DNA of 64,000 nucleotides, taken from positions 274,001 through 338,000 of the forward strand of contig JACVTC010000060.1 of NCBI GenBank assembly GCA_016946835.1, given 5' to 3'. The notes beneath the pieces were generated by a model. It ran no database searches, was not told the DNA's origin, and saw only the letters and a list, made by a program, of their open reading frames with translations. Both the position numbers and the translations under genes were made by a program. Shown one piece after another: positions 34,281 to 45,247 of this stretch (positions are counted from its first letter, which is position 1; each line of letters begins with the position of its first letter). This DNA comes from Neocallimastix lanati (nom. inval.) (lineage: Eukaryota > Neocallimastigomycota > Neocallimastigomycetes > Neocallimastigales > Neocallimastigaceae).

Positions 34281-34283
<3 letters not shown>
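30384..34283 (+). CDS. pol: Pol polyprotein of element C with C-terminal chromodomain
   Basis: 1299 codons from the frameshift point. Residues counted from there: protease MLDSGSFCNFI (about 68); a very basic, Lys/Asn/Phe-rich linker of some 130 residues; RT with LCVDYKKLN, MPFGLKNA and YLDD (about 510); RNase H with CDSSNYAIG (about 658); integrase zinc domain H-x6-H ... C-x2-C (about 878-922); core Asp in IDFLCGLP, Asp in TDRGSQF, Glu in VGQVERCN (about 948, 1007, 1045); and a chromodomain near 1237-1285 (YEYRVRYKYKNSYDWVPSEE). Chromodomains in this group bind histone marks and steer insertion. The first Met, at 30582, is probably not used. Confidence 0.92.
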
Positions 34284-34331
<48 letters not shown>

Positions 34332-34901
34332 GAAATTTTATTTTTTATTATTAATTTAACTTTTACTTTATTATTATCTATTTTTTTAGTTAATTTTAAT
34401 TTTTCAATATTTCTAAAATGAAATTTCAATTTCAAAATTTCAAAATTTCAAAATTCAAAAATTCAAAAAATATAGCTATATTACACTATTAACAATCAAT
34501 TTATAATTCAACATAATCAAAATTTTATAAATTATTATAATTTTCATTTTTTTTAAAATTTAATGCAACAAATTAAGAAGTTAATTGAAATTAAATTTCA
34601 AAATTTCAATTTCAAAAATTCTAAATCAAATTCATTCAAAAATGGTACCATTATATTCACAACCATCAATTTTATTAACTAAATTTTAATTTTACTAAAT
34701 TTTAGAAATTTCAAAATTTCAATGAAATGGTCACTTGAAATGGGGTTTTTTATAAAAATTTAAAAGGACTCAAGTGACCTTCTTCCTTTGAAATTAAAAA
34801 ATTTTTTAATTTATGAAATTTCAAAATTTTTTTAATAAAAATTTAGACCTCCATATCGTTACACAAAAATCGTCTTGAATCCGATTTTTATGGGAGGGCG
34901 T
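34284..34901 (+). other. 3' untranslated region and polypurine tract of element C
   Basis: An A run of about 40 (34288-34327), then A/T DNA with repeated GAAATTTCAAAATTTC-like motifs. It ends with ATGGGAGGGCGT directly before the 3' LTR, a likely plus-strand primer (34891-34901). No gene. Confidence 0.6.
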
Positions 34902-35608
34902 TGTTGAAATTATAACTGAATTGAAATCTCAATTTCAGTTATTTACATTTCAATAATTAAAAATATTATTTATTTAATTATAAATAATATATATATTTAA
35001 ATAATTAATAATTAATATAAATTCTTGTTTAATTTTAAAGGGTTATCTTAGGCCTAATAATTCTGAGAATATTAATAAATAAGGTTTATATTAATAATTA
35101 ATTTCAATGATACATTTGACGTCACGTGTATTTTATTTATATTATGTTTTTATATATGTTTACAACATATTTTAAATTCAATTATTCAAATTAATTATAT
35201 AATTAAATTTATCCTTATATTTTATTAGTATTTATATTACTATATTATTACTATCTTATAATTAAATATTATTATTATGTAACTTACAAAGTATAAAAGA
35301 AAGATGTAAAAATCTATCTTTTATGTTCTTTGTAAGGTTATTGTAAAATTACCTTAATAGTAATATATTATAGATATTTTATTATTAAATAAAATCAATA
35401 AATTTAAAATCAAATTAATTTGATAATTCTAATTATCAAAGTTTATTATAAATAAATTTTCATTAAACTAAACATTTAAATATTTATTATTATTATTATA
35501 TATCTATATAGTATATTACTATATAGACATATCGACTTAGTGAATATTTTTATTAAAACATATTATTTTATTTAAATTTAAATTAAAAATTATATCAAAA
35601 TCTTAACA
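34902..35608 (+). repeat. 3' LTR of element C
   Basis: 707 bp copy of 28713-29429 with small indels in the A/T tracts; TATAAAAG and GTAAGGTTATTG are conserved. Confidence 0.88.
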
Positions 35609-36584
35609 ATAAATAAATACAACTAAATTTCACAATAATGGCAGCTGTTATAAAAATTTCAATGATTTATACCTAATATTCTTAATCTACAAAAATTAAA
35701 TTTTGCAGAAGTGAATAAAAGGATAAATACTGAATAAAAATTGATTTAAGGAATTTAAAAAAATAAATATGTTTTATTATTAAACACAAAAATGTTTTAT
35801 TAAAAAAATTTATTTTTATTTTAATATTAATCTTTATTTATTTAATAATTAATTTTGTTTAAATTAATAAAATAATTGTTAAAACTAATAAAATAATAAA
35901 ATGAAATATTTATTATTTATACTAATTTATTTTAAATTTTAATAATAAAATTGATTATTAATAACTAATAAAATATTTATAATAATTTATTAACTAATTA
36001 ATAATCATAAAAAATTGATTATTAAAAACTAATAAAATATCTATAATAATTTATTAAATAATTAATAATCATACTTTTTGATTATTAAAACTAATAAAAT
36101 ATTTATAATAATTTATTAACTAATTAATAATAAAGAATAATTTATAAGAAATATTTACATGTTTTTATATTTTTCTTTGATTTTAAACTATTTACATTAA
36201 AAATAATAAAATTAATAAAAGAGAAATAAAGAATAATTTATTATTAAATTAAACAATATTTACAATTAAAATGTTAATAAAGATAAGTTTTAAAATGTTA
36301 TTTTAATTACAATTTGTTTATAAAAGTTGAGTTATAAAATAAATAAAATAATCATTATTTTAAATAAAAGTAACTTAAAAAATTATTTAACTAGTTAATT
36401 TTAATTTTGAGATGTTTATAAGTTTGTTTATTTGTTATTTATAATTTATTAAATTTGTTTATTATTTTGTTTATTTGTAGTCGTAGAAAAATATTATTTA
36501 TTAATTTATTTTAGTTTTTAATTAAAATTATTAATGATTAATTAATTTATTATTATTTTATTTTAATTATCTTTATTTAATTAA

Positions 36585-36659
36585 GCCATGTTGGTCCAGT
36601 CGGTTAGGACGATACAGGTCACTGTAGAGGGCGGGGTTCGAATCCTCGGCATGGCACCA
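36585..36659 (+). other. tRNA-like head of the SINE with encoded CCA
   Basis: Acceptor GCCATGT pairs with GCATGGC (one T-G pair), D and T arms are good, and ACCA follows the acceptor stem although eukaryotic tRNA genes normally do not encode CCA. The anticodon arm is distorted: TACAG and CTGTA leave only GTCA between them, so there is no normal seven-base loop. It is best read as a promoter head copied from a mature tRNA, not a working tRNA gene. Confidence 0.75.
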
Positions 36660-37032
36660 AATAATCGGATGAGGTTTCTATCCTGGGATATCATGAGACC
36701 ACACGTGATGTCCATAAGGCTTTCCCTCAGATGATTATTTCACCCAACCCTGATACTACGCTTTGAATTGAAGCATAGACCTTGATGATTGTAAAATTTC
36801 CAATCGCCAATGATTACACCCACTAGGGAGGAGTTAATGGTTCCGTTCTGATGCTCGTGGTCATTAGAGATATATGTAGGAACGTTAGGAATGCATCTCC
36901 GGGCAGTGTGTAACGACGATTGAGAGCGGCGAAGCTGATACAATATGCCAATAACTCATCACCTTACAGTTAATTAATAACTGTATGGCCATATGGGAGA
37001 TGGGTACCCATATGTGCAAGTCTATGTTTTGT
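36585..37032 (+). mobile_element. tRNA-derived SINE, full length with target duplication
   Basis: 448 bp of balanced base composition in A/T DNA, flanked by the 13-bp direct repeat TTTATTTAATTAA (36572-36584 and 37033-37045). The head is tRNA-like with A box TGGTCCAGTCGG and a perfect B box GGTTCGAATCC. The body of about 370 bp matches no family I know. The 3' end is a short TTTTGT tail. A 67-codon minus-strand frame inside it (36740-36943) is not supported as a gene. A partner LINE is not in the window. Confidence 0.8.
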
Positions 37033-37186
37033 TTTATTTAATTAATTTTTCTTAAATATGGATTTAATTTTTTTTTAGAATGAATTAATTTTTGGGTTAA
37101 GCTAGAAAACTTTAATAACATGAATTTGTTTTTTATTATTTATTTTAATTTAATAATTTTGTTATTTATAATCAATTTAAGAAATG

Positions 37187-37260
37187 GCTCGCGTAGCCTA
37201 ATCGGATAGGGCGTCAGACTTCTAATCTGAAGATTGCGGGTTCAAGTCCCGCCGTGAGTG
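37187..37260 (+). tRNA. tRNA-Arg(UCU) copy 6
   Basis: Consensus gene; seven Ts follow. The 12 nt before it are native, then the E-related solo LTR. Confidence 0.97.
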
Positions 37261-37713
37261 TTTTTTTATCATTTTTTTATAAATTTTTTAATTCGGAAAT
37301 GGAAGATGAACTTTTTTTTTCTGAATTTATTTATGCACTCTTTATTTTGAACAATAAGTTTTTATTTCACTTTACTAATTAAAATGTATTATTATGATAC
37401 TATTTGGACTATTAATATATTTTTTTTTTTTTTAAAAAATAATATAAATATAATTAATAAAAAAAATTTTTTTTCCTAAATTTATTTATATACTCTTTAT
37501 GTTGAATAAATATTTTTTATTTCATATTACTATTTAAAAAGAAAAAATATTATAATCTAATTTGGAAAAATAATATTTATTTTTATTTTTTATTATTATT
37601 ATTTTTTTTTATTAAAAATATATATTCATATAATTAATAAATGAATGAATAAATAAATACAACTAAATTTCACAATAATGGCAGCCATTATAAAAATTTC
37701 AATTCCGGAAGTG

Positions 37714-37787
37714 GCTCGCGTAGCCTAATCGGATAGGGCGTCAGACTTCTAATCTGAAGATTGCGGGTTCAAGTCCCGCCGTGAGTG
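37714..37787 (+). tRNA. tRNA-Arg(UCU) copy 7
   Basis: Consensus gene with the intact upstream block ATGGCAGCCATTATAAAAAT and TTTTTT downstream. Confidence 0.97.
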
Positions 37788-38205
37788 TTTTTTATCATTT
37801 TTTTATAAATTTTTTAATTCGGAAATGGAAGATGAACTTTTTTTTTCTGAATTTATTTATGCACTCTTTATTTTGAACAATAAGTTTTTATTTCACTTTA
37901 CTAATTAAAATGTATTATTATAACATAATTTGGACTATTAATATTTTTTTTTTTTTTTTTAAAAAATAATATAAATATAATTAATAAAAAAAAAATTTTT
38001 TTCCTAAATTTATTTATATACTCTTTATGTTGAATAAATATTTATTATTTCATATTACAATTTAAAAAAATATTATAATCTAATTTGGAAAAATAATATT
38101 TATTTTTATTTTTTTTTATTATTATTTTTTTTTTATTAAAAATATATATTCATATAATTAATAAATGAATGAATAAATAAATACAACTAAAGTTCGCAAT
38201 AGTGG

Positions 38206-39146
38206 TGTAAAATATTTAATAATTTGAATACGTATTTAAATGTAATGTAATGTAAATTATTGTGGATAAAAATGTTTTCCAAATTTTTAATATAAATTTA
38301 AATGTATTCCAAATTATTAATTTAATTAATTTTCTCAAAAATGTATGACTAAATTATTTGGAGAATTTACATCATTATTACTCACTTTGAATCATGAAAC
38401 TTTGTAAATTAAAAATAATTAGTCATGAAACTTGTAAATTAAAAATAATTAGTCATAAATTAGTTAAATTAAAATAATCAAAGAAAAATTGCCTTTTCCG
38501 TTTGTTTACAAAAACTTGCCGTTTTGTTTATTTATTTTTAGAAATATTAGATAGTTTTAAATAGTTTTTATATTAAAATAACTCATAAAAATTCATGTAA
38601 TTTATTATTAAATGTAATTACAAATATATAATAATATTTTAGTTAGTTTATTACAATCTATTCAATTTAAATTTTAATTTTCAAAAAGTATAAAATGAGT
38701 TAATTTTCAACTATTGAACGATAGTTGGAAAATAGTATAGAAAATAGTATAGTTTAGTTAGAAAATAGAATAGTATAGGAAATATTATAGATAAGATAGA
38801 TAGTACAAATTTTATATTTTATTAATTAGTATTATAACTATTATTAGAATAGTTATCTTTTATAAAACAAATTTTATTTTAAATTTTATTTTAAAATCTT
38901 AACTGCTAGTAGGCTTTCCGGTAAAGGACTCTACGGTACCCAGTTAAGTGATTGTTGATTTTAGAATAGTTAAATTCAACAAATAAGAAATATTAATAAA
39001 AGGATTTTTTTATAAAACAAAAAATTAAATTAGTTTTTTAGTTTTAGTGTTTTAGTTAATAATTAATTATAGTGTTGATATAATAAAATAGTGTAAAATA
39101 AATTATAGTCTGTCCTCGCCGACCTAAGCTATTATTTTATTTTACA
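38206..39146 (+). repeat. 5' LTR of element D
   Basis: 941 bp, TGTAAAATATTTAATAATTT ... TTATTTTACA, with 6-bp inverted ends TGTAAA/TTTACA (8 bp counting ATTT). Copy at 43897-44837. Confidence 0.92.
38689..38734 (+). promoter_or_regulatory. Promoter and predicted self-priming 5' end of element D RNA
   Basis: TATAAAAT at 38689 is followed 35 nt later by AGTTGGAAAAT (38724-38734), the exact reverse complement of the 11 nt directly after the LTR. A start at 38724 would give an RNA whose first 11 nt pair with the PBS. Confidence 0.75.
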
Positions 39147-39157
39147 ATTTTCCAACT
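39147..39157 (+). promoter_or_regulatory. Self-complementary primer-binding site of element D
   Basis: ATTTTCCAACT, beginning at the first base after the 5' LTR; pairs over 11 bp with 38724-38734. No TGG start and no likely tRNA match. Confidence 0.75.
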
Positions 39158-39294
39158 CGTTAGATTAGTATAGTTTACCTTTGTGTAGGATAGACTAGTA
39201 ATAGTATAAAAATTTTTTTTGAAATAATAATTAAAAAGTGGATTTAGTAATACTTTATAGTTTAATTTATAGTTTAATAAATAATAATAATAAG

Positions 39295-42200
39295 ATGAAT
39301 TACATAAATGTCAACAATCAACATCCAGGAGCTAGGGGAGACTTTGACGCAGCCTCTGAAGCCAGCTCCATGGAAATAGAAAATGAGGTTGGTAATAACG
39401 TCAATACCAGGGCACGCCTCATTCCGAAACCAAAAGCATTCTCTGGAAGAAGAAACGAACTACCAGCCTTCCTTGGTCAAATCAACCGATATTTTAAGTA
39501 CAATTTAGACGAAGAAGCTGCTGCTGATGACGAATTCAAGATTGATATTATAAGTAGTTATTTGGAGGGAAACGCTGCTGAATGGTTTGCTGATCTAGTT
39601 AAAGAAGAAAGTCCACTATTGGAAAATTACGAGAATTTTATTGACGCTTTGCAACAACGTTACAAATCCTGTGCGAGTTCAGATGTCGCGAACAGTCGAC
39701 TTACCAAGATACGTAGCCAACAATTTAGAACAATAGCCGAATACTGCAATCAGTTCGAGAAAATAGCCAGAGATTCATCATTTAATGACGAAGCTAAAAT
39801 CCATTTTTTCATTGAGGGTTTACCAACAAGAGAAAAAGAAAGAACCAAACTAATTTATCCTAGAATTAGAAGAATTAATGAACTAATTAATGTTGTAGCT
39901 GCTAATGCTGAAGAAGACCGTCGTGTTAACGGAAATGACCCAATGGATATAGATCAAAGAAGAATTAGACCTTTTCGTAGGGATTTAGGATCAAGTCGTT
40001 ACCAAAATAATTACCGAAGTAGCCAAAATTACAGGGATTCTTCACCAAAGAGGTCAAACAAACCGAAGAAGTGTTTTATATGTAAGAGCACAAGCCACTT
40101 AAAGGAAAACTGTCCCAAGCAACAGGACAAAATTAGAAGAAGAGAAAAGATCTTACAGATTAAATTGAGCGAGAAAAGTTTAGCTCACACTTACAATGTT
40201 GTTTTTAAGTACAAAAATGGTTTTATTATGTCCGCAATTCTAGATACTGGCTCAGATCTTAATATTATGGATAGAGCTACCGCCGATAAATACCAGATCC
40301 CAGTACAACGAATCCTCCATGAGAAAAACGTTATCGGATTTAACGGAAATGGAACAATTCGTTATGAAACCATTCCATTAACTATGGTCATGTGTCAACA
40401 TATCGAAACCATTCAATTTTACATTTATAGTTTACCAAAAGGAATTTCGGTTATTTTAGGAAATCCATGGTTGAAGAAGCATTGCCCAACAATTGAATTT
40501 GATAAAGGTAATATCAGATTCAGTTCCCAATACTGCAAGAGAAATTGTTGTGCCACCGCTGAAGATATTATGAGAAGAACAACTGAAGAAAAGAAGAAAA
40601 AAGATGAAATCCGCCGAAGTAAGATACAATTAGCTAGAGAAATTATTAATAATTATAATGATGTATTAGATAGTTTAGATAATAATGATGTTAAAAAATT
40701 AGTCGATAATAAAAATAAATTATGTAGTAAAAAATCACGTAATATAAAGGCTATTATGAAAAAAGCTTTAGTTAAAAAAGAAAAATGTATTAAAAGAAAA
40801 GAATTAAATAAAGGAAAATTTGAAAATTATGCTTTCTGTTATGTTTTAAAAAATGAAAATAAAGATAAAAGTGTTATTAAATGTGATTATAATAATGAAA
40901 GTGTTAAAGAAAATAAAAGTTTGGAAAGAATACCAAAACAATATGAGAAATTTAAAAATGTGTTTGATGAACAAGAGTGTAACGAATTACCACCACATCG
41001 TCCATACGACTGTAAAATTAGATTAAAGGATGATGTAGACTTATTTTATGGACCATTATATCCATTAACGGAAGAAGAACGTGAAGCTTTAAAAGAATAT
41101 ATCAAAGAAAATTTAGAAAAAGGCTTCATTAGACCTTCAACATCTCCTGCTGGTGCTCCAATTCTATTCGTTAGAAAAAAGGATGGAAGTTTAAGACTTT
41201 GTGTCGATTATCGAAGACTTAATGAAAATACTATAAGGGATTCCTATCCACTCCCTTTAATCACCGAGCTTTTTGACAGATTGAGAGAAGCTAAGTATTT
41301 TACTAAGTTAGATTTAAAATCAGCTTATAACCTGGTAAGAATACGTGAAGGTGATGAATATAAAACAGCATTTCGAACAAGATATGGTCATTTCGAATAT
41401 CTTGTTATGCCATTTGGTTTGAAGAATGCTCCAGCAACTTTCCAACACTTTATTAATGACGTTTTAGGAGAATACTTAGATGAATTTGCTTTTGCCTATA
41501 TCGATGATATACTTATTTATTCTGAGACATTAGAAGAACACCGTACACATGTTAAGAAAATACTTAAGAAATTACAAGAAAGTGGTCTTTATGCAAAATT
41601 AAGTAAGAGTGAATTTGAAGTCCAGAAAACAACATTCTTGGGGCACGTAATATCCAATCAAGGAATTTCCATGGATCCGGATAAAGTTAAGTCTATCTTA
41701 GAATGGCCAATACCAACTACAGTCAAAGAAGTACAATCATTTATAGGTTTATGCAACTACTACCGAAGATTCATCCCAAACTTTGCTAAAATTGCTAAGC
41801 CGTTACACAACTTGACAAGAAAAGATGTTAAATATGAATGGACTGAAGAATGTTCTGTCGCATTCGATACTTTAAAGAAACTCTTTACAAAAGAACCAAT
41901 ACTTGTTCATGCAGATCCAGAATTACCGTTTATAGTAGAGACAGATGCAAGTAATTTTGCAATCGGTGCTGTGTTATCTCAAAGACAAAAATATACAAAC
42001 GCATTACATCCAATTTGTTATTATTCAAGAGGTTTAATAAAATCTGAAAAGAATTATCCAATATATGACAAGGAATTATTAGCTGTCAAGTGTGCGTTAC
42101 AAGAATGGAGACATTACTTAGAAGGGGCTAAGCATCAATTTACAATTTATACCGATCATAAAAATTTAACTTTTCCACGTAAACCTGAGTTGTTATCTCA

Positions 42201-43863
42201 ACGTCAAATAAGATGGAACTTATTCTTATCTCGATTTGATTACAAAATACAATATAGACCAGGAAAAGAAGGTGGAAAATCAGATGCTTTTTCGAGAAGA
42301 CCAGATTATGAAAATCAAGAAATAGATGATGAAAAAGAAATTTCAGCTTGTCTTACAATACAAGAAGCTACAGAAGATTTATGTTTAGTTGCAATTCAAG
42401 GGAACTTAAAAGATGAATTGATAAAAGAAATTAAAGATGATGAAGTCATACAAGAATTAATCAAGATCAAAAAAGGAGAATCTACTTCTAATAATAAATA
42501 TAAAAATAAAATGAAAGACTTTACTATTGACGAAGAAGGTTTATTATTATATAAGGGTTTAATTTTCGTTCCAAAGAAGATGAGAAATATTATCATTGCT
42601 ATTCATCATGATAATCCAGTTCAAGGTCATTTTGGTATTCTCAAAACCAAAGAAATTATAAGTAGAAATTTTGTTTGGTTTAAGATGACTTCCGATATTG
42701 TTAAGTATATCGCATCATGCAAAACATGTGCTCGAGTAAAAGATGATCGCCACCGTCCTTATGGATTACTTCAACCTCTTCCTACTCCAAAAAGACCATG
42801 GTCCTCAGTCTCAATGGATTTTATAACTGATTTACCTAAGTCAAGAGACAAAACAGTTATAATGGTCGTAGTTGATAGATTAACAAAGATGGCTCACTTT
42901 ATTCCATTTAGGAGTATACCTACTACTCAAATCGCTGCTGATGTATTTTTTAGAGAAGTTTTTCGTTTACACGGATTACCAGAAGATATTACTTCCGATA
43001 GAGGATCTCAATTCACCTCCGAATTCTGGCAAAGACTTTGTAGTTTATTAGATATTCGTCAAAATTTGTCAACAGCACATCACCCTCAAACAGATGGTCA
43101 AACTGAACGAGTTAATGGTATATTAGAACAATTTTTAAGGTGCTATATTAACAAAAGAAAAAATAACTGGATGGACATTCTTCCTTATGCTGAATTCGCA
43201 TATAATAACACATTACAACAATCGACTAATCAGACACCATTCTTCTCAAATTATGGTTTTAATCCAAAATTCAATCCAGTTATACCTGCTGATAGCAGAA
43301 GAACAAGTACCATTGACCATGTTGAACAAATAAGGAAAAACATGCAATTCCTCAAGAAAAATTTAGAAAAAGCTAAGGAAAGATATAAGAGATATGCAGA
43401 TCACTTAAGAATTGTAGGACCAAAATTAAAAGTAGGTGATAAAGTTTGGTTAAAGCGTCCAGACTTACTTCCAAAAGGTCCTTCTAAATTGACTAACAGA
43501 AAACTCGGTCCTTTTAAAATTATTGAAAAAACAGGCCCTGTTTCTTATAAATTAGAATTACCTGATACTATTAAATGCCATAATGTTTTCCATATTTCAA
43601 ATCTAGAACCTTACAATGAAAGAGAATTTGATGAATCAAGTACAAGTACTATTACTCGAATTACTTCGATCGCTACTGATACTGAAGGAAAGGAACCTTT
43701 GAAGATTGTTGCCGCTAAAGTTGTTAACAATAAACCTTTTTACTTTATGTTATGGAAAGGACTTCCAGCTACTGAATGTACTTGGTTGTCTGAAGATGAA
43801 ATCACTGATCCTCAATTAGTTCAAGAGTTCAATAAAACAAATAGAGTTCCTTCTAGATTATAA
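39295..43863 (+). CDS. gag-pol: Gag-Pol polyprotein of element D with chromodomain
   Basis: 1522 residues from the ATG at 39295; a GTG at 39238 is in frame but ATG is preferred. In order: gag domain (about 40-200, IPKPKAFSGRRNELPAFLGQ), CCHC knuckle CFICKSTSHLKENC (about 260), protease ILDTGSDLNIM (about 314), RT with LCVDYRRLNE, MPFGLKNAPA and YIDD (about 734), RNase H VETDASNFAIG (about 880), integrase zinc domain H-x4-H ... C-x2-C (about 1105-1145), core Asp in MDFITDLP, Asp in TSDRGSQF, Glu in DGQTERVN (about 1173, 1232, 1269), and a C-terminal chromodomain (about 1470 on, FYFMLWKGLPATECTWLSED). All catalytic residues are present. With no frameshift, Gag and Pol would be made in equal amounts, as in Tf1. 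Confidence 0.95.
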   Translation: MNYINVNNQHPGARGDFDAASEASSMEIENEVGNNVNTRARLIPKPKAFSGRRNELPAFLGQINRYFKYNLDEEAAADDEFKIDIISSYLEGNAAEWFADLVKEESPLLENYENFIDALQQRYKSCASSDVANSRLTKIRSQQFRTIAEYCNQFEKIARDSSFNDEAKIHFFIEGLPTREKERTKLIYPRIRRINELINVVAANAEEDRRVNGNDPMDIDQRRIRPFRRDLGSSRYQNNYRSSQNYRDSSPKRSNKPKKCFICKSTSHLKENCPKQQDKIRRREKILQIKLSEKSLAHTYNVVFKYKNGFIMSAILDTGSDLNIMDRATADKYQIPVQRILHEKNVIGFNGNGTIRYETIPLTMVMCQHIETIQFYIYSLPKGISVILGNPWLKKHCPTIEFDKGNIRFSSQYCKRNCCATAEDIMRRTTEEKKKKDEIRRSKIQLAREIINNYNDVLDSLDNNDVKKLVDNKNKLCSKKSRNIKAIMKKALVKKEKCIKRKELNKGKFENYAFCYVLKNENKDKSVIKCDYNNESVKENKSLERIPKQYEKFKNVFDEQECNELPPHRPYDCKIRLKDDVDLFYGPLYPLTEEEREALKEYIKENLEKGFIRPSTSPAGAPILFVRKKDGSLRLCVDYRRLNENTIRDSYPLPLITELFDRLREAKYFTKLDLKSAYNLVRIREGDEYKTAFRTRYGHFEYLVMPFGLKNAPATFQHFINDVLGEYLDEFAFAYIDDILIYSETLEEHRTHVKKILKKLQESGLYAKLSKSEFEVQKTTFLGHVISNQGISMDPDKVKSILEWPIPTTVKEVQSFIGLCNYYRRFIPNFAKIAKPLHNLTRKDVKYEWTEECSVAFDTLKKLFTKEPILVHADPELPFIVETDASNFAIGAVLSQRQKYTNALHPICYYSRGLIKSEKNYPIYDKELLAVKCALQEWRHYLEGAKHQFTIYTDHKNLTFPRKPELLSQRQIRWNLFLSRFDYKIQYRPGKEGGKSDAFSRRPDYENQEIDDEKEISACLTIQEATEDLCLVAIQGNLKDELIKEIKDDEVIQELIKIKKGESTSNNKYKNKMKDFTIDEEGLLLYKGLIFVPKKMRNIIIAIHHDNPVQGHFGILKTKEIISRNFVWFKMTSDIVKYIASCKTCARVKDDRHRPYGLLQPLPTPKRPWSSVSMDFITDLPKSRDKTVIMVVVDRLTKMAHFIPFRSIPTTQIAADVFFREVFRLHGLPEDITSDRGSQFTSEFWQRLCSLLDIRQNLSTAHHPQTDGQTERVNGILEQFLRCYINKRKNNWMDILPYAEFAYNNTLQQSTNQTPFFSNYGFNPKFNPVIPADSRRTSTIDHVEQIRKNMQFLKKNLEKAKERYKRYADHLRIVGPKLKVGDKVWLKRPDLLPKGPSKLTNRKLGPFKIIEKTGPVSYKLELPDTIKCHNVFHISNLEPYNEREFDESSTSTITRITSIATDTEGKEPLKIVAAKVVNNKPFYFMLWKGLPATECTWLSEDEITDPQLVQEFNKTNRVPSRL

Positions 43864-43887
43864 GTCGCTCAGGGGCTCGACTTAAAC

Positions 43888-43896
43888 AGAGGGGCA
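43888..43896 (+). promoter_or_regulatory. Polypurine tract of element D
   Basis: AGAGGGGCA directly before the TG of the 3' LTR, 33 nt after the stop codon. Typical position and composition for plus-strand priming. Confidence 0.7.
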
Positions 43897-44837
43897 TGTA
43901 AAATATTTAATAATTTGAATACGTATTTAAATGTAATGTAATGTAAATTATTGTGGATAAAAATGTTTTCCAAATTTTTAATATAAATTTAAATGTATTC
44001 CAAATTATTAATTTAATTAATTTTCTCTAAAATGTATGACTAAATTATTTGGAGAATTTACATCATTATTACTCACTTTGAATCATGGAACTTTGTAAAT
44101 TAAAAATAATTAGTCATGAAACTTGTAAATTAAAAATAATTAGTCATAAATTAGTTAAATTAAAATAATCAAAGAAAAATTGCCTTTTCCGTTTGTTTAC
44201 AAAAACTTGCCGTTTTGTTTATTTATTTTTAGAAATATTAGATAGTTTTAAATAGTTTTTATATTAAAATAACTCATAAAAATTCATGTAATTTATTATT
44301 AAATGTAATTACAAATATATAATAATATTTTAGTTAGTTTATTACAATCTATTCAATTTAAATTTTAATTTTCAAAAAGTATAAAATGAGTTAATTTTCA
44401 ACTATTGAACGATAGTTGGAAAATAGTATAGAAAATAGTATAGTTTAGTTAGAAAATAGAATAGTATAGGAAATATTATAGATAAGATAGATAGTACAAA
44501 TTTTATATTTTATTAATTAGTATTATAACTATTATTAGAATAGTTATCTTTTATAAAACAAATTTTATTTTAAATTTTATTTTAAAATCTTAACTGCTAG
44601 TAGGCTTTCCGGTAAAGGACCCTACGGTACCCAGTTAAGTGATTGTTGATTTTAGAATAGTTAAATTCAACAAATAAGAAATATTAATAAAAGGATTTTT
44701 TTATAAAACAAAAAATTAAACTAGTTTTTTAGTTTTAGTGTTTTAGTTAATAATTAATTATAGTGTTGATATAATAAAATAGTGTAAAATAAATTATAGT
44801 CTGTCCTCGCCGACCTAAGCTATTATTTTATTTTACA
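43897..44837 (+). repeat. 3' LTR of element D
   Basis: 941 bp, about 99.6% like the 5' copy by eye (for example GGACTCTACGG versus GGACCCTACGG). Confidence 0.92.
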
Positions 44838-44865
44838 TGTTATAAAAATTTCAACTTCGGAAATG

Positions 44866-44939
44866 GCTCGCGTAGCCTAATCGGATAGGGCGTCAGACTT
44901 CTAATCTGAAGATTGCGGGTTCAAGTCCCGCCGTGAGTG
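44866..44939 (+). tRNA. tRNA-Arg(UCU) copy 8
   Basis: Consensus gene. Only TGTTATAAAAATTTCAACTT and eight further bases separate it from the 3' LTR of D, so the TATAAAAA stretch is kept. Confidence 0.97.
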
Positions 44940-45247
44940 TTTAATTTTTTATCATTTTTTTATAAATTTTTTAATTCGGAAATGGAAGGTGAACTTTTTT
45001 TTCTGAATTTATTTATGCACTCTTTATTTTGAACAATAAGTTTTTATTTCACTTTACTAATTAAAATGTATTATTATGATACTATTTGGACTATTAATAT
45101 TTTTTTTTTTTTTTTTTTAAAAAATAATATAAATATAATTAATAAAAAAAAATTTTTTTTCCTAAATTTATTTATATACTCTTTATGTTGAATAAATATT
45201 TTTTTATTTCATATTACTATTTAAAAAGAAAAAATATTATAATCTAA

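Larger units (their letters stand above)
28713..35608 (+). mobile_element. Element C: chromodomain Ty3/gypsy element with self-priming features
   Basis: LTRs 28713-29429 and 34902-35608 are alike but differ by several small indels and substitutions, so it is older than A or E. Gag and pol are intact and in different frames, joined at an A AAA AAC slippery site. The leader is only 34 nt. The 10 nt after the LTR complement a site in the LTR, and the integrase ends in a chromodomain; both are features of the Tf1/sushi group. It sits in a tRNA unit about 65 nt upstream of the gene now at 37187. No exact target duplication is seen. Confidence 0.9.
35663..37174 (-). repeat. E-related solo LTR, carrying a SINE
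   Basis: TGATTTATACC ... TTTATAATCA, inserted in a tRNA unit right after TATAAAAATTTCAA and ending 12 nt before tRNA copy 6. An internal block AATATTTACATGTTTTTATA (36150) followed by TTTTTCTTTG matches the E-type LTRs in this orientation. Without the SINE and its duplicated site it is about 1050 bp. Confidence 0.55.
38206..44837 (+). mobile_element. Element D: intact chromodomain Ty3/gypsy element with a single gag-pol frame
   Basis: Two 941-bp LTRs differ at about four positions, so insertion is recent. One uninterrupted 1522-codon frame holds gag, protease, RT, RNase H, integrase and chromodomain. A self-complementary PBS follows the 5' LTR. It is inserted 28 nt upstream of tRNA copy 8, in the GGCAGCTGTTA block. 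Instead of a target duplication, four bases (CAGC) of the unit consensus seem to be missing. Confidence 0.93.

Noticed and set aside
36585-36659. Functional non-Arg tRNA gene
   Set aside because: The anticodon arm cannot form a seven-base loop and CCA is encoded; the 13-bp duplication around the longer unit shows it is a SINE head.
36740-36943. 67-codon minus-strand frame inside the SINE
   Set aside because: It lies wholly in a tRNA-derived SINE whose structure explains the base composition; no start context or homology supports a protein.
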